Both the position numbers and the translations under genes were made by a program. A stretch of 64,000 nt of DNA from Caenorhabditis elegans (lineage: Eukaryota; Nematoda; Chromadorea; Rhabditida; Rhabditidae). The notes beneath the pieces were generated by a model that did no database searches, had not been told where the DNA came from, and saw only the letters and a program-made list of their open reading frames with translations. Below, piece after piece: positions 36,901 to 49,200 of this stretch. Position 1 is the first letter of the stretch. Each line of letters begins with the position of its first letter. The stretch covers positions 1,178,001 to 1,242,000 of the forward strand of contig NC_003284.9 in NCBI RefSeq assembly GCF_000002985.6, written 5' to 3'.

Positions 36901-39900
36901 AATGATGAGGCGGACGTTGACGTCGAGCACTGGAAATTTGGTTTTGGGATTTGGAGAAGGTGTGGGTAGGAATTCAACTTCTCAGTGATTTGAAAATTCG
37001 CCAATTTGGAAATTTGCCTAATATGTAGATTGTCACTGAATTTAACCCAAAGATCTAAATTTCAGTAGGAGCTCTTTAGTCAGTGCAATTACCTTTTGTC
37101 AGTGCAAATGTAATTCACCAATTCTCTGTAGGTTGACCCAAAAAACTATCGGTTTTTATAATGTTCTGTAGTAAATTTTTTTAGTTGTTAAAACTTTTAA
37201 TTTACACGTTTTTCTTGTCAGAATTAAACCGTTAACCTAGATACCACTATACAAAACATTTAAAAATATCTACCTTTGCACTTTCGAACCCAGAGCTACT
37301 CTGGCTTGAGCTTGAGCCAATTGAGGCGTAATGATTCTCAACTTTTACAGGATACAAGCACGATGACGATGAATACATAGCAGTCGGCGGATCTGTAAAA
37401 ACAAATATATGAGCACACGTACACTTTTTTATCTACGGAAAGAAGAAATGGGAGTTGCTGGGGGGGGGGGGGGGGGAGTACTGGAGAAAAAACAGAGTTG
37501 CTCTCTACTCAGCGCTGTGTACGAGTAAAGGAGAGATATCCGATGACAATGACAACACAAAGTCAAATGTAACAACAACACGGGTTTCGACTTTCATTCC
37601 TTTTTTAGCGGGGGACATTTCTTCGAGGAATATACATTTGGAGGATCAAAGACGAAAATCTCTACAATTTATTACTGGACAAAATTATAGTCAGAATCTA
37701 CAAAACTGTGTTAAAAATTGAATATATTTTGAGAATTGCCACAAACGTCAAAGAACCTAGCAAAAAAGTTGTAGCTTGCGGCGAAAATTGAAATTTAAAA
37801 TGTGCTATTATTTCAAAATGGAATTTTAGTAAATATAACGTAACTTCTCGCAATCCTTATCAAATTACGATTTTTTAAAACTTTTTTTTTAAATTAGGGT
37901 AGTTATGCGTGCTGAGACATGACTTGACATCACTTCTTGCTCATTTTTGTTCTTATGGATTTCGTTACTCACGAAACTTTTTCTATATTTTTTAAACGAG
38001 ACGTGACTTTTTTTTAATTCTCAGGCTTAGAGAAATGTTTTCTGGCTTGAAAATAATATAAAAAAAGTAGAATACATAAATATGTTCCGTGGTAAATAAT
38101 TTTTAGAAACCTAAAAAACATTCTGGGGAACAAAACCCATAAGAACCAAAATAAACAAAACTGGACGTCAATTCATATCCTGGTAGGTCTACCAAATCTG
38201 CCAAATTTCGACTGAGTTCATGACTCAAACTTTGTAAAAAAACGATCTTATCAGTTATAAGATCGTTTTCAGTTTTGCGGAAATTCGTTGAATTCCAAAA
38301 AAATCGTTCTGGTCTGGGCGTGAACAGAAATTGACAACACATTTTTCTCTCTGTGAAAAGTATTCAAGGGAATTTCAGGATATTTCAAATGTGTCCTTCA
38401 GCGAGCAAAAAAATGCTGTCAATTTACACTTTTAAGGGTCTGGACAATATTACGCTCAAATTCAAAATCGGTACAATTTTTCGAGTTTTTTTTTTGTATT
38501 CACTCAATCCTAGGCCCTAAACTTAAACCCTATAAGTTAGCCAAAACAAAAAATAAATTCTCATATCTTCACTTTTAGAAATACCAAAAAGTTTTTACAA
38601 AGAAGCCGGGAGGAGGAAAATGTGTGAATAGAGTGTGTCGCCGTTTCCGCTTAAAAATGCAGTTTTGTCGGCACCACTGAATTCATAGTTTCTCAATTTT
38701 CCGCGTGTATTTTCTATCAGAAATTCTCAAAAACTTTTCAAAAGTCAGATGGGAGACCTGTGCCTGAATTAGTTTCAATTTGAAAAAGCCAATATTTAAG
38801 CTTTTGAAATGAAAATGAAATTGAAAAAATTGAAAAAGTAAAGATACTTGTTTACCAAATTTGCCGGAAAAAAGGGGAGAGATGATAGACAGACTCATTA
38901 ATACTTTCACTCTTCTTTTAGGACAGCCCAATAATATTTTTCTCATATGACATTTCATTTTGAGAGCGGAAAGATGCAAAAAATCCCGCATTGCTGGGCA
39001 CGAGCACGAAAGAAAAAAGTAAGCAAATCCAATTACTTGAGGAGAGGGAATCTAATTCCTGCTTCTGGGGAACAATGACACTTGAAACCTCCAGGATGAG
39101 AAAAAAACTGATTTTTTGTTTTTTAAGGATTACATTCAAAACCTAGTCAGAAAAAAAAGTCGCGAATGAAGCTTTGGTTCCGATTTGAAAATGTTAAAAA
39201 TTTTAGAATGTTCTTTTTAGGGCCCGTGACGTCACATGCTACAAACTACAATTATTGCACCCTTAAAAACTTAAAATTTTAGCATTCATTTGTATGCATA
39301 TACAAATGGTTAGTTTCAGTTTAAGTCTAAGTCTGTACTTAAGCCGAAACGTACGCCAAGGCCTGTGCCAAAAAAAATGCCAAAAGTGTGTGCTCCTGGG
39401 TTAAACATAAGTCTATGCTTTGCCAGAGCTTAAGCCTAAGATTAAACCTGAGCCTAAGCCAAAGCTCAAGCTTAAGCCTAAGCCTGTCTGAGCCTACGTC
39501 TAAGCATGAGTTACAGCATAAGCATAAGCCTAAGCCTAAACCTAACCACTGAGCCCATGCCTGAGCATAAGTCAAAGCTTAAGTCTCAGCCAACGCTCAG
39601 GCCTGTACCGAAAACATAACCTACGCCTGAACCTAAGCTTAAGCCTAATACTACGCCAAAGAATATGCCTAGTCTTATGCCTCAGCCCAAGCTTAAACCT
39701 AAACTTAAGCCTAAGATGTTTTAAGGAAAACAATTTCCATAAAATCCAAAATTTCAGAAAATTTAGATTTTTCTGTATTCTCAGTTGACGCGCTTAAAAC
39801 GTGTCGAGTTCCTCAAAAGTACGCAAAAATCGCTCAACAAAGCGGAAACTTCTTCAAATAACTTTTTTCTTCTTTTCAAAAGAACTTTTCTGGTCAAAAT

Positions 39901-42900
39901 CACGTTTCCTCTCATATTATTTCACAACATTAAAAACCACAACTCACTGGGCGTTGAGGTGCGACTGCCATTGAAGACATGAAAAGAGTCGGAGCCAAAA
40001 GAGCCAGAAGTGGATTTCGTCATCATGTTATTTGGTCTGAAATATATTTTTAAAGAGAGGGTAGGGGATAACAGGAAGCTTACCGCTGATTACTGGTATC
40101 ACCATAACAAGAGGTTGTCCTTCCGAATGAAGACATTTGAGATGGGGTGTTACGGTTGATGTCTGGAAATTGAAAAAATTGAAGTTTTACTAAGTTCGGT
40201 ATGTTTTATCCGGGTTTTTCAGGTTCACATCACTAAAGATATTTTCTAGATTTTATTAATTAATTTGAAATTCCTCAGAATCATGTACAGATGTAGGAAT
40301 TCGAAAAAAAGTTTGACCAATTTTTTCGAATATTAATATGTGCAGCTTAAACATCTAAACTCCTTGTTAAAGTGGGACAATTTTAAATTTTTGGGAAACT
40401 TGTTACTTACCATGATACTGAACAATGGAGCAACTTCTGCGTGGAACAGCCGGTGCGGGCACGGGTTTGGAAAAAGTGGATGTTGGATTTTTTGGCGTCT
40501 TTGCTAGTCGGGAACTCATTTTGTTGTCTGAAAAAAAACCAACCAATTTAATTTTATTAGTACATACATATAAAAACATTTGAAAGTGTAATAGGTCCAT
40601 TCCCACAAGTATTATATCTGAGCAATTTTAGGCAGTTTTTTAAATTAAAAATGGGCTCAAGGTCCAAAATCTATAAGCTTCAACCTGAGAACCTAAGCTT
40701 GGCGGCCTATTTATCAGCCTTTGAGTCGTAAGTGACCGAAGCCTGAAGGTTTACGCCTAAAAGCCTGATATCCTATAGCCCAAACCGTCGGGACTGAGCA
40801 TTATGGCCTAAAAAAATCCTCCAAGCTAAAATGTAAGAGCCAACGCTATGAAAAAAAACTAGTGTAAAATGGAAAAAAAACTACAGTAAAACTGTATGAA
40901 AAACTCACGATTTTTTCTGGTCTCAATCTTGGGCGTCGTAAGAATCCCGTCGCTCGCCCCCGCGTCTTCAATCACGTTTGATTGGAAAAATCCGCTACGA
41001 GAGTTGCCTTTCCTTCCGAAAACAATTCCCTTCCAGACTTGTGTTGTGCTCCGTTCGATAACCTGCAAAGACGGCATTTCGTTCAATTTTATACAAAATT
41101 TGTGCTCAAAAAGTAACGTCGTTTTTGTAGGTTCGAAAAACAAACAACAAGTGTGCAAACATTATTACTCACCCAAACTTGGTCACCTATCGATAAGCTC
41201 AGCTCGTTTGCTTCAACACCACAAAAGTCCTCAACTGCTACAGCATTGGTGAACGTGTGGAAGTCTGGAAAAGTCACTTTTTGCAGGAAAAACAATTAGT
41301 TTTGATCTATTTGGTTAGTGGTGTCCCAGGTAGATCAAAATGAACAATAGTTGAACATTTTTTTGTCAAACTTCCAAATTTATACAACCAGAAGAAATTG
41401 AATCAGAACAGAGGAAAATAGGGAGACATTTGGTATTCTAATATATTCTGATTTTATTGTCCCATGGTTTGGAAGAAAATATTCAAAAGAAAAGGGGCAA
41501 TGTGTGAATAGAGGCGGGGTGGCACAATTTCTTTAAATTTTAAAATTTTAATGAAATTTCCCCTCAATCCAGGGACGCGAAAAATTTTGACAAAAAAATT
41601 TTCCAATCTTAAAAACTAAACTAAAATCATAGTATTTTACCTATAAACAAAATTTAGAAATGTGCACAATTTTCAGTTGGACAAACTTTATTCAAAACAA
41701 TGCTACTCAGCTTGTTCCAAAATTTGAAAAAAAATTGAAAAAACTTTCGAAAAATGTCCAAAAACTAGTATTAGGTTCAGCTTTGAAAATTTGGAAAGAG
41801 AAATAGGTTTAACTTAGAGTAAAAAATTAGATATATATTTTTAACTTCACTGTTTTTTTTAAGCAGAAAAAAAACCTGACGAAAAAGAGAAAGGCAGTAA
41901 AAGTTGAAAAAAAAAGGGGGGGGGGGGGGGGATTTGAGTGTGAAAAGATGTCAAAAAGCCAACGCGAGTTGAGGAAGAAGAAGAACTGGTTCTTCTTTTC
42001 GTTTGCTGCCTCAAGGTGAATTGCGGCATTTGATGCATTTGAATGCAAACAATCATCAGTGATGCATATGGCCGATATGCCTATCAGTTTTCAATTGCTT
42101 TTTCTTCAAATGAATACTTGGAGGAAATGATATTTAACATGGTTTGTGAGGGTAGAAGGGGGATTTGGAATTGGGGATTTTTGTTGGAATTCAGTATGGG
42201 ATTGATAGTTTTAACTACAACCTTATTTACGAAGAAATTTTGAAAAAAAATCTTTGAATAAGAAAGATCCAAAAATTTACACTTAAATTTATAGGCAGAG
42301 GATCACTTTTGACTAGAAAAACGTAGATCAAAATTTTTTCCAATTTTTTCAGACCTTTAAATAATTGATAAAATTCGATTTTTTTTAATGAAAAAATTCC
42401 GCCAAAAAATTCGATTTTAATAGTTTTTTGAACATTTAGAAAATGGTCAACTATGTCTGAATTGATAGTTTTGATATTTTGGCACACGATTTCACTATAA
42501 ATTGTGAGTTTCTATGAAATTTTACGGATATCTAAAAGTTTCATAAAGTGAGATGCAGTAAACTTTCTAAAGAAAATTTGTTTTTTTATGTTGAAACCAG
42601 CCGTGGACCGGCCCCCGACTTCTGGAGCTGAAAACTAATTTTTTGAAACTACCGTAATCATACAGTACTCCTAACGTGCCACTATTGTACCACTACAGTA
42701 CCCCGACTATATCCCTACACTAAGCCCAACTCACTTTCCCTCCAGAAGCTAAAACTTCGCAGACTACAAAGACAACTACAAATTATGGACAAACGGAATA
42801 AGCGCTTTATATTTAGTAAATGATAATCATTTCAAACACTGCTGACCATTTTCCAAGGTTTCAAAAAAATGTAAGCTTGACGAAAAATTTTTGTGAAATT

Positions 42901-45900
42901 TTTCTGTTCCACTTAAACAAACTCCGAAAAAGATCATTTCAAGATTTATTCAAAAAAAAGTTTTGGAAAATTTAAAACCTTTAAAATTTCAACACTATGA
43001 TTTTGGCTAAAAAGATACTTGGTACTCATTAATTTCACTGTTTCCAAAAACAACTCAACTCAAAAGTGAAATTTCTGCTCGAAACCCTTTATAAAATTGA
43101 AGAAAAAATTATGACCAAGCAGAAAAATGAAAAGACGTAAGCCAGTCCTTTGAATCAAAAAGAACATCTGGTGAGGAAATTAAGTCACACTCGAGTTCGT
43201 TGTACATGTCCGATTTATTTTCGGGTTTGGCAAAAAAAGAAGTATGCATCGTTTTTATTTCGAAATTTGTGCTTTTTCTAAAAAGAAAGCTTATAATTGT
43301 GCAAATTTGGATAGTTAAAAATGAGAAAAAACATCCGAAGATAGATACTACTTCCTAAAAATCTCAAGAAACCTACTATAAAAAAACCGAAAAAAGAAAT
43401 AAAAAAAGGCAAGCGGAAGATGAGACCCTCTCATCATGCGGGTAGGATAAAAGAAAAATAAAAAAAGATTTTTTCCGAGTGGGTGAGCACAAAGGTGCCT
43501 TTTAAAGAAGAGTGAGGGTTCGGTTACAAGTGAATGAAAGGACGGGGGAGGAAAAAAGAAGGAAAAGAAAGAAAATGAAGGGGTTTTTTGAATACATATG
43601 ACTCTCGTACTTTTATAATCGTCCCGTCAGTCCCGGAGAGATTTTTCTCGCCGATTTTTTTTAGTTTTGTTTTTTATAGAGCCGTGGTTTGAATAATGTA
43701 GGGGAGCTAGTAATATCAGTAAGTTTTTAATGTTTTCAGAGTACAAGAAATATCAGGCAATATAAAACGTAATAGTCTCAATTTGTCGTAATCTATTGTT
43801 TTCGAGCTTCTTATCAGCAATAATCATGAATAAGCACTATTTATAATGAATCTGATTAGAAATTAAATAATTAGACACGAAATTGTTTCAGTTTATTAAG
43901 GAAATGAGTTTTAGAAAACATTTCTTGCACTGACCAGTTTGGTTGGTGCACTGACCAAACTTGTTTTTGCACTGACAAAAAAAGTACCTTCTAATAAAAT
44001 ATAGTCAAGAAAATAAAAATGCACTGGCATGAAAAATTAAAAAAAAAGAAACTCACTGTTGCTACAAACTCCAAATAAAGTTGATAAACTTGCTTAATCA
44101 GATTTTTGGACTACAGATCAAAAGAAATTTTCAATTAACTAATCAAATGCGCGAATAAGTTTCAAGAAAACGAGAAAATTTCCAAAACGCATTGACAATA
44201 TATCAGATGCACTGACCAAAACTGATGTTTCACTAGCACTTCGGCTCTCCTTCAGAAAAGGTTTTCTTCACTTTAATATTTACAAAATTAATTTGTGAAT
44301 CAGTGAGATCAAAAATTTGAAAAAAAAATCAAATTTGACCACCCAAACTTGAATTTCTTAGGTTACACAAGTCCACATAAAGACCACAAATAGTAAAAGA
44401 GGGGGATTAACATCTCTCAAAAAACCAACAAATATTCGATTTCTCAAACATCGATCAAACAGAAACAGAAAGAGAGAGAGAGAGAGCAAGAGACAAAAAG
44501 AGGAATAGGAGGGGTGTCTGTTGGGTTTTGCCGCCAAAATCAATAAATAACGAATGGTGTGTGCAGATGGTGCGCGCGAGGGGTGACCGTGAACTTTTCG
44601 GCATACACACTGTCCGCCCAGACGGACGACGGCAGAGACACATTTTACCACCTCACCCTCTCGCGCATATCCTCAATTAATTACAATAAGGAGAAGAGTC
44701 AATAGTATCCGTGAATATGTAGATAAGAGTAGGAGTGTAGTGGACCAGAAAATTTTAAGAGAACTTTTAGAATTTTAGAATGAAAATTTCAGATTACGTT
44801 TTTCACATAAGAAAAGCTAGAAAAGCACTGACCAAAAGCCTCGTGCACTGACCAAAAAAACTACTGATGCACTGACCAAAAAACTACTGATGCACTGACT
44901 GAGACAGTTATTAGAACAAAGTTACAAATTGACTCTTTACCTTTAACTAAATTAGCATGCCATAAATATTAGATATTGATACAAAACAGTGTTCAAATTT
45001 TTCAACAATTGATTTTGAAAATTCTACAAAAATTCCTTTTTTTCTAGGTTACCTACGCCTACCTACTTTTTTATAACTGAAATTTGTATTAGGATGAATT
45101 TGCAATTGAAACTGTAGAATCCAAACACCTAACTTAACGCTTGAATGCAAAAAAGGCAATAAATGTGCCTGAATACCAAACGAAAAATTGATCAGTCACC
45201 TAATTTTTCTGTAAAACAGTCAGAGAGCGATATACACCATAAAAACCATAAATCAAGATCAAATACCGATCTGACAAGGAAACTGAGATTTAACACCTGC
45301 TCTCACCAGTTGCTCCTAACCTAATTAGCGTCATTAGTGCCTGTACCGGGCGGCGAGATAAGAAATCGGGACTAGCTTTGTTAGATCAGATTTTTTCCCA
45401 CACTAATTGGGAGATGAAAGGATATTGAATTTGTTGTGAAAAAAATTGTGAAATGAAAATTGTTTTGAAATTTTTTGATTTAAATCTACAATTGAGTAAG
45501 GCGAAACTGTAAAAAAGTTTGAAATTAAAAAAAAAGAAAAACTGGGAATTAAAAACCGTACATTTTTCTAGATTTTCAAGGGATCTACAAATGAGTTGCG
45601 CCCTAAAAATTAAAGCCTTTATTTTTTTAAATTTTTGAATCAATTTGATGGAATTATTAAAGAAATCTCCTAGCCAATTTTAAGTCTCAAAAAAAAAACT
45701 ATTCAGAAAAAATTTCCAAATAAAAATCTGCTGCAAATTGTCAAAAGTGAATATGGCTGGTAACAGTATTTGAACTTGTATTGTTCTTTTCAAAACAATG
45801 GTTGTTATGGTACTTGAAAATTATTCTCTTCTGACGTTCGGTGCTGTAAAATGACCTGTACAAACACATGCGTTTTACCACCTCTCCAGTGCCCCGTTTA

Positions 45901-46250
45901 CCCACACCCCCCCCCCTGCGCATACCCCAATTAATAACAGTCTCTTTCAACGTTTATTGTACTGAACGCATGAACAATAGGTGTGGGGAAGACAATAGGT
46001 TGTGGGGGAGAAATGACGTGTCTGGGCGAATATGTTGATTTAACGTTTTCTACAAACCGGAGAAGAAACAGAGAGAAAGAGCGACATACGGAGCGCGCGG
46101 CAAGGAAAACCGCAAAAAGCATCTCTCAAAAATTGTGTATGAATGATTGATGATTAATACGCGGTTTTTTGATCCATTTATTGCTTGGTGATGGATTGCG
46201 AAAATGTGGTGAATATGGTGACAGCTTGTGGTACGGTGAGTGGTATTGTG

Positions 46251-46296
<46 letters not shown>

Positions 46297-49200
46297 ACTC
46301 ACCGAAATTACTTATCACTGTGAGTGGGTGTTGTCCCAGTTCTGGAGCAAAGGGGTTATATAGTTATCTTGTTGAATGACTGCCACACGGGTCAGAATCA
46401 TGGGTGTGCGGTAAATTTGCCAAATTTACCGTTTGCCTAGCTCGGCAAAATTTGAAAAAATGGATTTGCCGCACAAACTAACAATTTGACAGAAAAAGAA
46501 TGGCCAAAACTCTTGATTTGGCTCCAAAAAACTCTAATAAAATGACCTGAATTTATATTATTTTGATCTTTATGAAGTCAACCCACACATACCTTACCAC
46601 AAAATTAAACTTCTTTTAGGAATAACTGTAATTGTTGTGCTCCAAAAAACCTCAAAAATTCTCAACATTTTTCTCAGTTTGCGAGCTCGCCAAATTTTTA
46701 GATTTGCCGCACACCCCTGGTGGCCACAATCGTAGTACAAATTATATGTTTCGAAGAATGATGAATGAAGTGTTAACATAAAAAACACCCATGAAACCTC
46801 AGCTAAAAATTCGACAATTGACAAAATTGAAAATTTTCGACAAACTGTCAAGTCGGCAAATTGTACGTTTTTGTCCAAAAAAATGGCAACTGCCAAAAAC
46901 TTTCTACAAAATTTAGTTTTTCAATTTTTTTTATGAATTTAAAATTTCAAGCTTTAAATTTTGAACTTCTATATCAAATCAAAGTTTCCGACAAATTAGC
47001 GATTTCAAAATGTTCTACAAATGAGGAGAACCGACAGTTTTGCCGTCTTTCTAAATTTGCCAAACGGCAACAGTTCCACCTGAACTATCGCTTGCTGAGT
47101 TATTTTTCTATTTAGTTCTACTCAGTAAGAATATGGAAAAAATTGTAAAATGTTGAGGTGTGTACAAAAAAATTCGACTGAAAACGGCTTAGCCTAAACC
47201 GAGACAGAGGTGGAGCGTATTATCGATTTTTTTTGTAATTTAGGCGTAACTTGAAATGAAGTATGATACCAACTCACTAGCGTATTTTGACAATTTTCTG
47301 AAACTCTGAAATCACAAAATACGTTCAATATAGTTTATTAAATTTGTTACTATGATCTTTTTCAATGCAAATTATTCTAGAATTTGCAGAAAAAGAAAAA
47401 AGCAATATAATTAAAAGACTAAGTTCAAAGTAAAATAACTCCCATTGAATGCCCATCACATTCAGGAAAAAATAGAGAAAAAAGAAACAACCAATACATT
47501 TTCTGCAACACAGATTAATTGTGTGTTTAGTTCTAGTTCTTTTCATAAGCTGTGTTAATACCCGAGAAATTACGACACACAAGTGAGTGTGGTGTGAAAA
47601 TGAATGTAAATACTCAAAATGTTCAGATTTTTTTTGGGAGCAAATTTTGAGAAGTGCTCATTTTTTAAATATAGTTTTATTACCGAAACGGGGGTAACAT
47701 TTTTTGATTTTTAAACTTTCGCGAATAATTCAGTGTTTTTTAAAACTGAAACACAATATTCTTAGTCCAAAAATTAGATGGTTTTTATTCAGTCTTCGGG
47801 TTAAACAAAAATTGCATTACTTGGAATTAAACATTTTTAACTTAAAAGTGGTACCGTAGTCCTTTTTTGAAAAAAAACCAAAAAGTGAGTAGGTGTACAA
47901 GGCTCTTTAAAAATATCTACAAAAATTAAGAAAAACAAAAAATTTTTGGTTCTAGAAATTTCAGAGGAAATTTTGGCAATCAGTGTTAGCTATGTGAGTA
48001 TATTTTAATGAAATACATGAAAGAAAATAATTTTTCAAAAGTGAACCAATAGTTTTGCATATAATAATTATGATTTTTTGCAATCCCTCACCCCCCCCCC
48101 CCCCCCCCCCTCCTCTTCTCAAAACCCTCACAGCTGTCACAATGAATACCCATCAACGTCCCATTATACATATTCTTGTTTCAAATATTCAACACATGCA
48201 CCTATGACAACAGATGATCATCATCACCTAGACTCACTTTTCAGCAGAAACCGGATCTCCTTATACGTTATTGGATTGCGACTGCTATTCTTTTTAGCCC
48301 ATGCGTAGGCTGTCAGTCCGTCAGAGTTTGTAATGTTGATATCGATTCCGGACTGGAAAAAAAATTCAAAATTAGAAATTAGTTTTGAAGAAGATGCTGG
48401 AAAATTACATAATCAAACAGAAATACATTTTAATTTTGGTCAAACTTAAAAATTATAATTTTTATCAAATATTTTTGAGTGTCTCAATTATTAAAACCAG
48501 GAAAACATATATTTACCCCAAAAAAACCAACTATCTGTGCAGGGCTGAGTCCAAAAAAATGATTTTGGACCAAAAAACAAAAAAAAATTTTTTTGAAAAA
48601 CCAAAAATAAAACCAAAAAAAAAACCAAAAAATGTTTTGATGCTTGAGTTTTTTTAATGGGGTTATTCAAGTAATGTTGCAAAATGTATCAAAATACATT
48701 TATGACGTCACAACTGTATTAAAATACACTTTTTTATGTATTTTAATAAAGAATAGTCTCGAGTCGAGACTCGGCACGACAAACATATATTTTTTATTTT
48801 TTTGTTTTTTTTATCCCAAAAAACAGAAAAAAAACTAAAAAATCAACTTGTCGTCAAAATACCAAAAAATCAAAAAACAAAACAAATCGATTTTTCGTCA
48901 AAAGACCAATAAAACCAAAAAACAAAAAACAAAACAACAACCCGAAAAAGTCCCAGCCCTGCATTCGCACAGTGCATATCTAGCCAAGATTTCAAAGTTG
49001 TGAAAAATTATTAGGTTGGTCGAAAAGTCTTTGCAAAATTTTGATTTTTTTTTGGAAGTAGTATTTTTTCAAAGCGAACAAGATTCAATGGGTAATATAT
49101 TTACCATTAATGCCTATGACTTCTTGCCAACATAACGGAAGTTGAACAGTACCCTCCGCCTAGAACTTAGGAGGCAAAGAAGTCGTCCAACCCCGTTTCG

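Larger units (their letters stand above)
41265..48237 (-). other. 7-kb intron 7 of the CASKIN-like gene
   Basis: Separates the ankyrin exons from the SH3 exons. It contains dispersed repeats, TTGGTCAGTGCA clusters, GA and poly-C/G tracts, and two related CACCTC/GCGCAT-rich patches near 44560-44680 and 45850-45950. No supportable exon. Confidence 0.6.

Noticed and set aside
44358..44651. 97-codon minus-strand ORF
   Set aside because: Driven by a GA/CT run in an intron; no start or splice support.
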